Below, one piece after another: positions 21,421 to 32,424 of a stretch of 64,000 bases of DNA (the stretch's first letter is position 1; each line of letters begins with the position of its first letter). The position numbers and the translations under genes were made by a program. This stretch comes from Batillaria attramentaria. Its lineage: Eukaryota; Mollusca; Gastropoda; Batillariidae. The DNA lies in contig JACVVK020000092.1 in assembly GCA_018292915.2 (NCBI GenBank), positions 530,001 to 594,000 on the forward strand, given 5' to 3'. The notes below the pieces were generated by a model that made no database searches, was not told where the DNA came from, and worked only from the letters and a program-made list of their open reading frames with translations.

Positions 21421-21887
21421 TGGGGAGGGAAATCACGGCGAACAACTCTCCGTAAATCGAAAAAGTCTGCAAGAATACTGTCCCCTAAGTGTTGCAATAG
21501 TCTGCGAGAGCAGCCCGCTAAAGTACCGCTCAGAGGTCCCGACTGGTGCTTGTTGAATTATTGGTTCAGACTCAACGATCCCATTCTGGGACTCACGTGT
21601 TAGGAGCGTCGTCGAGACGATGAGTGGGTGTTTTGGATGTCTAACAACTCCAGAGCACCGCGGAGGTGATTTGAAAGATCAGGAAAAAAAAAAGGTTTTT
21701 GCAAATTTTGACCCAGACGGGAATTTGAACCTACTTCAAGTTTTTTTTTTTTTCTTTTTCTTCAGAACCCCTTGGGGGCATATGAAGAAAGGGGGAAAAA
21801 AAGGAAACAACAGCAAATGCACAAATTATTGTGGCGGGGCCAGGGGGAAAAAGTATGAAACACAAAAACAAAAACGACAAAAGCAAA
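21421..21887. other. unique sequence, no gene seen
   Basis: Includes T- and A-runs near 21740-21800. No RNA or repeat recognised. Confidence 0.4.
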
Positions 21888-21909
21888 AAACAACAACAAC
21901 AACAACAAC

Positions 21910-21978
<69 letters not shown>
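21888..21978. repeat. (CAA)n(CA)n microsatellite
   Basis: CAA triplets followed by a CA tract of about 65 bases. Confidence 0.97.
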
Positions 21979-22104
21979 GCAAACTGCACAACAACACTCT
22001 ACTCGTCTGGTCGAACGTCCACCAGAGCCTTGAAGGATAACGGTTTCATTTCTCACATATGCAATAATACGGGTGTGATGAAAGTGGGTAAGTGGGTGGG
22101 AGTT

Positions 22105-22475
22105 CAACGAGTCCGACCTTCAATCAGTTCAAATACTTGGCGACTCGACATACCTTGGAATTCATGACAAAGCCCGGGATAATGAAGCCAAGATTGTAAA
22201 CCTAGCAAAATTTCTTCTCTTCATTTATCAACACCGTGCCTCGCTGTTAAGATTCTGGAAATACAACGCAAGATTAGTTAATACGCTTTGACTGATCACT
22301 GTAAATTATCCACGTCCATTCGTACCGAGTTATCGTGTTGTCAGTATACGCCCTGTTTGTGTATGCGCATTTGTTTTCACGTTCTTTTCATTTTATTTGT
22401 TTAATGTGTTCGTCATTATTCTAGCGGCCTCTGGCCTGATACCAATAAAACATGTCGAAGTCGAAGAGAATCCTC
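22105..22475 (+). mobile_element. LINE C-terminus and 3' UTR, probably I/Nimb-like
   Basis: One frame reads FNESDLQSVQILGDSTYLGI, continues through an AKFLLFIYQHRASLLRFW segment and stops at 22291. A basic, helical 'FI...H..R.SLLRFW' ending is typical of I/Nimb-type LINE ORF2 C-termini as I remember them. The downstream 170 bases behave as a 3' UTR, ending CCAATAAAACATGTCGAAGT with a short GTCGAA repeat. The rest of the element is absent. Clade assignment is tentative. Confidence 0.5.
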
Positions 22476-22777
22476 AATCATTAACATGAACATGATAGTG
22501 ATTTGTTTTTCACTTGTAAAAGAAAAAGAGAGAAGAAGAGAAGAAAGAAATCGATAGGCCTATTTGATTTCACAGGACTTAATCCCTCAACATATGGCCT
22601 AAGGTCTGTCGAGATTCACAACACAAAGGCCTGGTATAAAAGCCTTGCTGTAGTTAAAAGCTGCTGTTCTCACTGACGTTTGAGTTTGACATTTCCAATG
22701 ACCACGTAAAAAAGAAATTTCGATGCTGTCATTTCGCGGTGGTGACAAAGAAACAAACAAAGAAACAAACAAACACG

Positions 22778-22950
22778 GTGGGTGGGTGCTTGTTTGGGAG
22801 TTTAACGTCCTTTTCCACCACGTATGGGTGATATCAAAGACGGGGCAAAGAGATACAGGCCAGCACAAATAGTTGGCCCCATCCGGGATTCGAACTCTCG
22901 ACCCGAGCATTGAGAATCCAACGCTCTACCATTCGAATATCCCGGCTCCC
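22778..22950 (-). mobile_element. SINE family 1 (full length)
   Basis: Minus strand: GGGAGCCGGGATATTCGAAT head, GGTAGAGCGTTGG, B-box GAGAGTTCGAATCCCGG, body GGGGCCAACTATTTGTGC, and the 3' signature GGAAAAGGACGTTAAAC ending in CCACCC. AAAG/AAAC-type simple repeats flank both sides and may hide the target duplication. Confidence 0.9.
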
Positions 22951-23014
22951 CCAAAGAAAGAAAGAAAGAAAGAAAGAAAGAAACAAAGCCGATTAAACCT
23001 ACAAACAGACTCGC

Positions 23015-23072
23015 AAAGGGTGGGTGTTAGGTGGCTGTTTGGGGGGTTTAACGTTCTTTTCCACCATAGTTT
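23015..23072 (-). mobile_element. SINE family 1, 3' fragment
   Basis: Only the terminal GGTGGAAAAGAACGTTAAAC and CACC-rich tail remain, next to a T-run. Confidence 0.7.
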
Positions 23073-23690
23073 CGCAACGCATGATCAGAACCTGGCTGCC
23101 GTCATAACAGTACTTTTTTTTTCCATCACCTTTGTCACCATTGAGAACTGTCCTGTCGGTGGGTAAGTCTTGACAAAAGCAGTACACAGACGGAATATCA
23201 TCTTTTGCCCCCGGCGTTATAATGCTGTTGTTCGCATAAAAAAATCATATTGGCATTCAACGCTAATCAGTATTCCCAGCAAAGAAACCCCACCAGAGAT
23301 AGTGCAGTTTTTAAAGCCCAGCTTTGGCAGACGATTATATCTTGGATGGTGGCGAAAATCCCGAAATCTTCCCCAGTCACGAACATGCGTCATGGATCCG
23401 GTTACCCGCAGGGGTTATCGCCACATGGGCGACGCGAGTTACCCACCCTTTCGGGAGCTCTCTTGTTCCGGAGGCGAGGATAGACGTCTGCTAATAAGAT
23501 GGCTATCGCAGCGATCACCAACTGACACTGCGCTGGGGAACACAATAATGAGACAATCGGCGGACGCTGCTGGCTCCGCCACTGTTCAGCATGTAAAACA
23601 GAAGTAAAGCGTTTGAAGTTCTGTGTCTCCATGTGTCCGTTCCTGTGTACGTATTATTACAGCCATGCACTTCAGTACGGGAGAGGAGGG
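23073..23690. other. unique sequence, no gene seen
   Basis: A GC-richer patch lies at about 23390-23490. A 145-codon plus-strand frame (23170-23607) is unmatched. Confidence 0.4.
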
Positions 23691-23699
23691 GGGGGGGGG

Positions 23700-24035
23700 G
23701 CAGGGTGATCAAAATGGATGACCTTTTCCCGTTACTGCTATGCTGCTTCAAAAGTTTCGGCCGACGATTGCTCTCATTTAAAACCGTTATTTTAAAACAT
23801 GAGCATAGACACATCTTACGTATTAGTACAAGTCAGTTTCTGGTTGGGAATCGGCCCCTTTCAATCTCTCTAACCGACAACTGAAAATCCAAAGCGTTTT
23901 TTTTTTTTTTTTTTCCCCGTGCTATGAATTTGGAAAAACGCGGTGCTATGGCGTGGGAAACTGCTAGTTGAGGTACAATGATTTGGTGCGGCACAGCACC
24001 AGGAAAAACGCCCGCCCATTTTGTTTTCACCCCCG
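23700..24035 (+). mobile_element. P-family inverted-repeat element, copy P1
   Basis: Left end GGGTGATCAAAATGGATG (about 23704). The right end is its relative in inverted form (CCCATTTTGTTTTCACCCC, about 24014-24033). Diagnostic interior words: CAAAAGTTTCGGCCGACG, AAAACATGAGCATAGACAC and GGAATCGGCCCCTTTC. Further copies (P2-P6) are described below. It has no coding capacity, so it is read as a non-autonomous DNA element. Confidence 0.65.
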
Positions 24036-24730
24036 TGTTCAATGCAATGTTGAAATGTTGTGTCTTAATTATGTACACAATCATTTTTTACCTGTACTTC
24101 AATACGATGTGAAAGAGGCGTATTCGCATTAGAAATCTGTGATCTGGTTGTTTTAAAATGTCACTCTATGCTTTTCGCGATCGTGAAATGTCCAGTGTCT
24201 TGCCCTTTTTCACAAAATCCAGGATTGGTTTTGTCATATTGTTCATAATCTATATTACGAAATATCACACGACAAATACTAAATTTCCCAGTCTCAAACG
24301 GACGAACAAAACCGAGTAGATCCCGTTTTAGAACCGCAAAAGGGTTTGAAGAGTGATCCAATCGATGAATCGAAACAGAAACCCGTTGTTACATGTATTG
24401 CCATGGAGCCGGAAAGTACAATAACGCCGCAACATTGAGACCAACTCCCTTGAGAGCCCCATAAATCTATGAAGATATTTTCGCCATCCTAAGAGCCACT
24501 TCTTGCAAATCTAAAATTACCGGCCTGGTTTTAAATAGAAGTGGTTATCGCGAAATATCGATGTACGAGATTGTGTATGTTACTGAGGAAATATCAGGAA
24601 ACCACAGTTGGACCAATCAAATGAGTACGCCCCCACCCCCCACCCCCTCCACTTCCTTCCACCTCCTTACATTCTACCACCACTACCTACCCTGTTTCTG
24701 TACACTGGTCCTATTCATAATGCCCCCCCC
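24036..24730. other. unique sequence, no gene seen
   Basis: AT-moderate unique DNA. No gene or repeat recognised. Confidence 0.45.
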
Positions 24731-24847
24731 CGCCCGCCCCTCTACACACACACACACCCACCACACCACCACCACACCACCACCACCACTACCACCCTCA
24801 TCCCCCCTCTCTCTTTCCCCCCCCCCCCCCCCCCACCACACACACCG

Positions 24848-24899
<52 letters not shown>
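24731..24899. repeat. C-rich, (CCA)n and (CA)n arrays
   Basis: CA, CCA and C-run blocks ending in a CA tract of about 50 bases. The 236-codon frame spanning 24608-25318 is mostly made of these. Confidence 0.95.
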
Positions 24900-24900
<1 letters not shown>

Positions 24901-25209
24901 GTTATATGTGGTCTTCTCTCGGACTATACTTCGCACACTCTGGTCTTCTGTCCGTAGAATAATCCCTACACGGGCTTTATATCTCTACAGTCTGGTCACC
25001 CGGCCGTCATCTCCAGGGGGAGGAGGAAAGAAGGGCCGCGTCAAGCGTGGAAAGTGTACGTTCACACAACTGGCCGACCGCTCCGTGAATAAAACAGAGA
25101 GAGACCGTAGAATTATCCGCGTCACTTCTCAGCGGCCGGTAAGGCTACACCATAATTATCGGGCACTCCATATTTACCGGTTTGATGTATGGGCCACATC
25201 TTTCAGCCC

Positions 25210-25218
25210 CCCCCCCCC

Positions 25219-25275
<57 letters not shown>

Positions 25276-25290
25276 CTCCCCCCCCCCCCG
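25210..25290. repeat. C-run / (CA)n / C-run
   Basis: A CA tract of about 55 bases bounded by runs of C. Confidence 0.95.
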
Positions 25291-25748
25291 TTCACCCTGT
25301 CTCTGGCGTTCAGTTTAACTCCCGTTTAACAAGAGTCGTGTCCTGGCTGTGTGAACGGCCATACTGGTATATCACGGGGTGAAGTCAAAATGGCCGGGAG
25401 TGTTTCTGGTGCTACCCTGATGCAAAAGTATAGAGACGGCGATTGCTCTCTCTCTCTCTCTGGCGCGCGCGCGTAAAGCCATATGTCTGAAATATATATA
25501 CACGTGTCTGTGCACCGTGTAGCAACAGGTCAGTCAAACTCAAAGTCGTTGTCTAGTTGACCAAAGGCCCCTTTCTTTCAACAAACCATTGAAGTCCATT
25601 GGAAATACTGCCCGCACTGACACGGTGCTATCGGCTCACAGCCTTTGGGGTGGAAATTCATTAGATTAAGCATTAGATGTTCATTTGGTGCCATATTTCA
25701 GACGCACGGCTTCACGAGTTTACTGACATACGAGCAGTCGGAACTGAG

Positions 25749-25783
25749 GGGAGCCGGCAAAGCTGAGCGGTAGAGCGTTTTTC
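25749..25783 (+). mobile_element. tRNA-like SINE head fragment
   Basis: GGGAGCCGGCAAAGCTGAGC followed by GGTAGAGCG resembles the 5' end of a tRNA with its A box. No B box follows, because sequence changes at 25784, just before a TTAA-flanked MITE. It is not a functional tRNA. Confidence 0.5.
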
Positions 25784-25789
25784 TTTGGT

Positions 25790-25943
25790 TTAACCTTCGC
25801 CGTACGTCGCCTAAAAAACTTGCGCGCCGTACGTCGTGGGTACAAACGCACCCATGCTTTTAAAGAAGGAAAAAAAAAGCGTACGATAATCATTTTTTTT
25901 AAGCATGGGTGGTTTTGCACCCACGACGTACAGCGAGGGTTAA
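25790..25943. mobile_element. piggyBac-like foldback MITE with TTAA flanks
   Basis: TTAA occurs at 25790-25793 and 25940-25943. The 146 bp between are almost a complete foldback: left CCTTCGCCGTACGTCG, right inverted GAGGG preceded by CGACGTACAGC. Both arms contain a GTACGTCGTGGGT word, then ACCCATGCTT. One 20-odd-base piece is duplicated in the left arm. TTAA targets with CCCT/CCTT ends are characteristic of piggyBac-type MITEs. Confidence 0.75.
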
Positions 25944-26069
25944 ACTGATTTATTTTGTTGCACTGGTGAAAGTACAGAAAAACAGTTTGAGCATACACAA
26001 GACGTGCTTATGACATGCTCAATAAAAATTCAATTAAAGCAACCTTTGCAACGTCGGTTCATGAATTAT

Positions 26070-26075
26070 GGTGTG

Positions 26076-26163
<88 letters not shown>
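26070..26163. repeat. (TG)n(GA)n compound microsatellite
   Basis: TG tract passing into GA tract. Confidence 0.97.
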
Positions 26164-26166
<3 letters not shown>

Positions 26167-26398
26167 CTCAGTTTGTCAGCCAGAGCATTTTCATATCAAC
26201 GGCGGTCAGCTGCTACAGTCGATGATAGTACGTACTAATGTATTTATTTATGTGGATAAGAAAAACGTGCCGAAAGTGTGATAAACTCAAGAACTGTGTG
26301 GAAAAATATGTACGTTAACTGACCATGGAAGGTCAGTGTTGCCGTGAAGAAGTAGATCTGTATGTTTATACTGACAGACAAGGTTTTTCTTTCTTTAG

Positions 26399-26520
26399 TA
26401 GTGAGTTCGAATCCCGACTGGGGCCAACTATTTGTGCCGGCCTTTTTTCTCGTTGCACCGTCTTTGATATCACAGATACATGATGGAAAAGGACGTTAAA
26501 CCCTCAAACACCCACTCACC
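26399..26520 (+). mobile_element. SINE family 1, 5'-truncated
   Basis: Starts at the B box (GTGAGTTCGAATCCCGAC), continues with GGGGCCAACTATTTGTGCC and ends with GGAAAAGGACGTTAAACCC and a CACCCACT tail. Confidence 0.9.
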
Positions 26521-26585
26521 CTCATCTCAAACTTTTAAATCGGGGGTAGCACCAAAAACACTCGCCGCCATTTTGGCTGCCCCCA

Positions 26586-27800
26586 CGTGTTATTATGCAC
26601 GAGTCTGGGGATGGATGGAACTGGAGTAATATTGTATTTCTGCTTTGTTGGGCGTGGCTATGCACGTGATCAGATGGTGTGGTGCTAAGGGGAGGAGGGG
26701 GGGGGGGAGGGAAAGATCATGATTATTGTATCAGGGCAGCTGCTTTGCTGTGTTGGAAGTCGTGTCCCTCTCATCAGGGCACGTGTCTCTTGGCTGTGAA
26801 AAACCATTTAAATGTGCAGTTAACGTCATGCGTGCAGGGTAGTTTGGTTATGTTTTGTTTTTTGCTTGCAAAGCGTGCATTGGAAAGAAAACGGGGGGGG
26901 GGGGGGGAGCCTGGGCAAAAACGAGACCGACGTAATTATGCGTAACTTGATGATAATAATGAGAAGCAAACAAAGGTAATCGGAAGAGGGAACAATGTCG
27001 AAATTTAAGTATTTATACAGTCATCGTCACCATCATCATCATCATCAATAATAATAATAATAATAATATCCTGCTGCTGTATAACACTGTTCATGACTAT
27101 AATTACAATGACGATAATTATTTAACAAGTATTATGATGCTGCTGTAGTTGATGAAGATGTCCATTTTTCAAGGGGTCGGAGGAGGTGGAAGGTTGGAGA
27201 GGAATGGGGAGGGGGGGGGGGAGCGGAGAGGGAGGATGGAGCTGAAAAAAAATGAAGGTTGAAGTTTAAGAATCAGACCTGAAAGCGATCCGTTGAAAAT
27301 AGGCACACTGATCTTCTTTTTTTTTTTTCTTTTTCTTTTTCCAATCCACATTTTGTCAGCTTCACTCCTCTACATGTCATGCCCATATTGATCTTTGCTC
27401 TATACCCAGACTCCATAAAAAGGAAACTTATACTGTATATACAAAGTGTATAGCGAGACTACAGCCCAAGGTTATACTTGCCATACAACAGACTGCGACA
27501 TTATGTTGTGTACAGGCGCGGCCGGCGAGCGATACTGAGTATCACGTGACCTATTCTGTTACTACAGTAAATGCGTAGGATGTAAGCAAGGCGGGATGCA
27601 GAATAATAACCATAAAAGGGACCGCAAGCAATAATAATATTTATATTCGACTGAACAGGGGTTCGCTGAACCCGAGTAAACTAGGTTTTCAGTCTCGGGT
27701 TGCAAAAAAGCCATTAAAGGAAATCACATCAGTGGAGGAGGTTCTCCAACGACGCGGTACACGCACTATTTCAGCAGGATATTACAAACTCTTTTTATTT
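26586..27800. other. unique DNA with G-runs and ATC/AAT triplets
   Basis: G-runs near 26695-26708, 26893-26907 and 27208-27222. An ATC/AAT repeat lies at 27028-27068. No gene, RNA or transposon end identified. Confidence 0.45.
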
Positions 27801-27804
27801 CTCT

Positions 27805-27857
27805 CCCCCCCCCCCCCCCCCCCGTCTCTCTCTCTCTATCTCTCTCTCGCTCTCATG
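27805..27857. repeat. C-run and (TC)n
   Basis: A run of about 18 C's followed by an imperfect TC tract. Confidence 0.9.
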
Positions 27858-28184
27858 ATGCTTGCAGTTCCCAGCAGTGCATGCTCGGACGGTTTCAATG
27901 GTACACAGATGTATATTCTTTAACACTGGCCTTTACAGTCTTCTGCTGAGTATCCTGATATCGTGTGAACTGTCGATGTGGCACATGGATGCATAATCCT
28001 TTTGACATTCATACATATATACATACACACATACATTAAAATGCTTAAAATTTATGCAGGCACTGGCTCAAAACAGCATGCATATATGTGCATACTGGCA
28101 AAATGGATGCAGATTTTAATATGTCCACTCCTGTATTTCAGGTGCATAATTATGCTTGAATTTTGTTTGTCTTAGTCTGGCTGA

Positions 28185-28405
28185 ACCAGCGAATAGTATA
28201 TATAATATAGGCGCATTACCTGTTTTGATATCCTGTTCCAGGTATGGACGCTGATACTTGGAGTTACTTTGTATATGTCTGAATTGTATAAATGCCTTAT
28301 GCTGTGCCAAATTCCTGCTGTGACTGAACAGACTACCCCGGTGGGAGTGCCGCCGGATTCATTGTTATGGGTCAACGGCCTAACAATAAAATGATTGAGT
28401 CTCTC
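28185..28405 (+). mobile_element. possible LINE 3' UTR end
   Basis: A 3'-UTR-like block with CCCCGGTGGGAGTGCCGCC and GGCCTAACAATAAAATGATT. The composition and the terminal AATAAA resemble other retrotransposon tails, but there is no second copy here and no coding remnant. Confidence 0.3.
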
Positions 28406-28539
28406 GCTCTCATCATGTTCTGTCTCTGTGTGTCTTTGTGCCCGAGTCCGTTCGTCTGTCTATCTGTGTGTCTCTTTACCGTAGAAAAATGAAGATTCAT
28501 CTCTCAACTCCCCCCCCCCCCCCTCCTCTCCATCTCTGC

Positions 28540-28606
28540 CCTTTTTTGCCCTCGTCGCACTGTCTCTGATATCACCGTTATGTGGTGGAAAAGGGCATTA
28601 ACCAGA
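28540..28606 (+). mobile_element. SINE family 1, 3' fragment
   Basis: CACTGTCTCTGATATCACC then TGTGGTGGAAAAGGGCATTA, the conserved 3' third of the family. Confidence 0.75.
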
Positions 28607-28789
28607 AAGTGTATACAGATACACCAATAAATATATCTGCACAATATACGCAAACCACCTTCTGACAATATCGGCCGGATCTTACGATAGACCGACTGTT
28701 ATTACACAGGAAAGCGACACAGCTTGAAAACTTGCAATAACTCCAGATTATAAACGTTTGTGGCCACATAACAGCGCGCTTTTTTTGCG

Positions 28790-28824
28790 GACACACACAC
28801 ACACACACACACACAACACACACA

Positions 28825-28872
<48 letters not shown>

Positions 28873-28881
28873 ACACACTGT

Positions 28882-28968
<87 letters not shown>
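28790..28968. repeat. (CA)n microsatellite, interrupted
   Basis: About 180 bases of CA with ACAACAC, CCCAC and CTGTGACAC interruptions. Confidence 0.97.
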
Positions 28969-29267
28969 GACCTTCCCAACAACAACAACAAAAAATAAAA
29001 TAAAAACAAAAAAACTATTTATGACTGCGCGCAGCATTACGGAATGTGTCATGTGAAATTTATCCAGTGCACAAATGTACAAAAATACGATTTTATATGC
29101 GTTGCAATTCTACATGAATATGAAACATAAATATAGTGTGTTTTATTCTTGATTTGAAGTAATTTTACTGGCCAAGACTGTTTGTTTTACTCAATTTTTT
29201 TCTTATGCGTATACTTGTAGTCTCATTTATGAAAATGTTTATTGCGTGTTTATTAATACGCGGGCCA

Positions 29268-29325
29268 GAATTGCAGTTTCCCTTTTCGGGATCAATAAAG
29301 CATTCTGTATTCTGTATTCTGTAAA
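29268..29325 (+). mobile_element. LINE-type 3' end with ATTCTGT tail
   Basis: TTTCCCTTTTCGGGATCAAT is followed by AAAGC and three ATTCTGT repeats, the same architecture as the ends at 2770 and 52640-52770. Confidence 0.5.
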
Positions 29326-29774
29326 GCAGCTAACACTGATTATCGGTGACTCCGGCAGTTTCCAGCTAAACACTGTGACACCTGAACAAGATTTATTGAA
29401 ATGTTTTGCCGTGTGTGCGTTTATGCGTCAATTAAAACCGTGCAGACAAAATACCTGCGAGGAAAATTTCTTTAAATTAACTTGCTCGTGAAAGTTCCAC
29501 CCATTGCATTCTCTGTGTGAACACTAGCGTACAGCATAATTTTTGTCAGTGTCACGGAGGCAAACTGACTTGCCCGAAGAGGAATGATTTATGATGTGCG
29601 AAAACGCACAACAGTTTAACTGATGGTGTAGAAATCGGCTTGCATTTCAATATTCAACACACTGTGCACAGTGTGCAATTAGTAAACAAAGCAACTCTGA
29701 TAATTTATGACGGTTTTGCATCGTTATTTTCTGGGGACACTGTTGATCCCAAAAACCCGACAACGGGAAGGTGT

Positions 29775-29805
<31 letters not shown>

Positions 29806-31185
29806 TTGGAGCTGTTACACCCAAGGTCTAGTTTTTTCTTCCTCTTTTTCTCCTTTTTCTTCCGACTTTTTTATTTTCATCTTTTCCCCCTTATTTGTCA
29901 ACTTTTTTGGGGGGGGGGAGGGGGGAGGGAGGGGGGAGGGGGTGGGGAGGGGGGCGGAGGGGGGGGGACAAAAGATACTCTGGCCCTCCCAATCTGCAGA
30001 CTGAAAAAAGTAGGGGGGGGGGGAGGGAGAGCCTCCGCCCCCCCCTCCCCTTTTCCGGTTCCGCCGCCAGTGCTTATGAATGGTAGCTCCACAGAAAACT
30101 TGACGTGGAATGAGTAAATAAAATAACACTGGTATTTATGCTCGCGCACTGTCATCTTTCAGCTCTAACACACAAGTCAATAGAAACATGCCTGTCATGG
30201 GATCTCCGATAGCTTCACAAAAAACCGTAGAACTGGTGAATAAAAGTAACACTAGCAATCTGTGACCGCCGTGCCGGTTGTCATCCACGTTCACGTTTCA
30301 GTAAAAATTTGAAACGTGCCTTCTACGAAACGCGCTTTTCGCGGGATCCCCGATAGCTTCACTGACACAACTCATCGATTCACTGGACGCGTGATCTGCC
30401 GCGATGAATTTGACAAGAGACCCGCCTGGCCCGGCCAAAGTTTTTTTTTTTTTTTTTTTTAGGGACAAGGATGAATTACACAGCAAACAAGTTAAAATAC
30501 AGCTTGGCTTTGAAAAATGTTAGCACAGTCACCTGACACGGGCCGGAGCAGGGTATAGGGACCAGGGTCCCGCTTTTTTGGATCGATTGGACTGTCAATG
30601 CTGTGAATTTGATCGGTGGCAAAGTTACGCCATGCTCAGGCGGAGACGGCCCGCTTCCTGCACCCCGCTGCGTGGGGGGGAGCTTGGACGGCCGAGGGGA
30701 GCGAACCCGTGTGGTGATTTATGGGCAGACAATCCTACATTCTTCTTTCCGTTCCGTTTGCCGGGAGACGCTGCGTGCAGCTGTAGAGCTGTGGTTTATG
30801 GGAGATGTGTATTGTTATGTACTTCTCGCTAGGAAGCTCGGTATTGATGCGGCATAGGTACGGGTTTTTTTTTTATGGCCCAGGCAGCGAATATTACTGT
30901 CTCGCAGTGGTTCATCTTAAACTCCCCCTCCTCCTGCTCCCCCCCCACCCCCTTCCCAATAATAATTATTATTGTCTCGCAGCAGTTTATTGTAAACTCC
31001 CTCTCCCCCTCCCCTGCGTGTGTATGTGTGTGCGAGCTCATTTTTATGACATGTTCATGTTCGTGTGTGTGTATTCAATACAGGGTAGCCTTTGTATGCA
31101 TCTCCTGTACTGACTTCTGTCAGTGTAGATGCGATCGTTGTTCACTTTGCACATGCAGCCGGCAAGCAGAGATTTGCATGTAACA
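29326..31185. other. unique DNA with G-rich tracts
   Basis: G-rich blocks at 29789-29806, 29909-29970 and 30014-30022 could form G-quadruplexes. A CpG-richer patch lies around 30600-30790. The first 450 bases are AT-rich. No gene recognised. Confidence 0.4.
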
Positions 31186-31255
31186 TGGACCAGCTTGCAT
31201 GATAACCTTTCATAACCTTTTTGCCTTGTAGAATAAAGTCATTCATTCATTTTCG
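31186..31255 (+). mobile_element. retroposon-like 3' end with (CATT)n tail
   Basis: GCCTTGTAGAATAAAGTCAT passes into CATT repeats, as expected for a polyadenylated retroposed end. No coding part. Confidence 0.35.
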
Positions 31256-31304
31256 TTCCAGTGCTTCATCGCGGAACCCGGGCGACTCAGTGGATACTGA
31301 CTGA

Positions 31305-31376
31305 GTCGAGGTGGTACAGAGCGTTGAACTGTCAATACTAGCGTTATGAGTTCGATTCCCGCTTAGTCAGACACGC
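31305..31376 (+). mobile_element. tRNA-like SINE head (other family)
   Basis: GAGGTGGTACAGAGCGTTG (A-box-like) followed 25 bases later by ATGAGTTCGATTCCCGC (B-box) and a short unique tail. It lacks the body of family 1. Confidence 0.4.
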
Positions 31377-31514
31377 GCAGATCTCGTGTGTTGATTGGTT
31401 GTACACGATGTGGTAATATGATGCGTGATGTAGTATTTATGTGATGTGTGTTTCTGGACGAGTGTCTGTGTATGTGCATTTCATATTAGGACTGAGAAGC
31501 AAGCCCAATTATTC

Positions 31515-31655
31515 TCAATGCTCGGGTCGTGAGTTCGAATCCTGGCTGGAGCCGAATATTTGTGCTGGCCCGCTTTTACTCGTTGCCCCGTCTTTGATAT
31601 CACACTTACGTGGTGGAAAAAGACGTTAAACTCCCAAACACCTACCCACCCGCCC
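31515..31655 (+). mobile_element. SINE family 1, 5'-truncated
   Basis: Begins in CAATGCTCGGGTCGTGAG and keeps the B box, the CCGAATATTTGTGCTGGCC block, the GATATCACACTTACG block and GGAAAAAGACGTTAAACTCC with a CACC tail. Confidence 0.9.
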
Positions 31656-32424
31656 AATTCTTCTTTTATAAACAAAGAAGCCAATAGATCTATCGTATCT
31701 TATCTTATGTTTATTTGTCTGACAAAAACAAAAACCAACAAAAACAAGAGAAACTTGAACCTCAGCACCTTTCAGGTAACGCACTATATGCACTGATGGT
31801 CCCAACTGTAAGAGGGCAGCGTGTCAATTTCTCTTAGGTGAGGGTGGGGGTAAGAGTGGGGGAGGGGGAAGGGAAAGGGGGAAGGACGTGAAGTGCGACA
31901 GAGAAGGGGGATGAGAGTGGGACAGGTGTGAGTGTGGGGGTAGGAGGCTGGGGGGTAGGGGGTAAACAGGCTTCAGCTTCAACTGTGGGTGTGCGGTACC
32001 GGGAGGAGGACCGCGCTTTCGCCAGCAACCCGTAATTAGGACACGGGCAAGTTTTAAGTACCCAAGCCTGCACAAAGGCAAACAGAGTGGACATGGACAC
32101 CTTTACTGCCCTGTTAGCTCCTACTTAAACTCGTCACACAGTTTTGCTGTCTAAACGGGTCGCGGACAGACCACACCGGCAGTCAGACACAGGAGAAAAT
32201 GGCGCTCAGACCACGAGTAACGTGAGCGGTTTTAGTTGTAAACTAATATGGAGGTGAAGTTAGTGACAGCCCAGTAAGCAGCCGGTTCAGTTGTGACACA
32301 ATGCTTGGTGTGTCGGATAGTACAAACGCATTAGGAAACTGGTACTCGGTGTGTGTCACAGCTGTCTTAGCTGCAGTAAAATATCAAGCAGAGGTACACA
32401 GTTTTTGCTATCAGTCAGTATTAA
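31656..32424. other. unique DNA with G-rich interval 31840-31960
   Basis: Purine/G-rich imperfect repeats (GGGGT, GGGA) and a possible CpG-moderate patch near 32150-32230. No gene seen. Confidence 0.4.

Larger units (their letters stand above)
25376..26585. mobile_element. P-family element, copy P2, filled with insertions
   Basis: The left end (GGGGTGAAGTCAAAATGGCC, then GAGTGTTTCTGGTGCTACCC) recurs in inverted form at the right end (GGGGGTAGCACCAAAAACAC, then CGCCATTTTGGCTGCCCCC), about 45 bp of imperfect TIR. Part of the P interior is recognisable near 25525-25605 (AGTTGACCAAAGGCCCCTTTC). Within it lie a tRNA-like head, a TTAA-flanked MITE, a TG/GA array and a SINE, so its 1.2-kb span is mostly insertions. 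Confidence 0.6.

Noticed and set aside
24608..25318. 236-codon plus-strand open frame
   Set aside because: Two thirds is P/T/H from C-rich and CA repeats; the middle segment matches no family.
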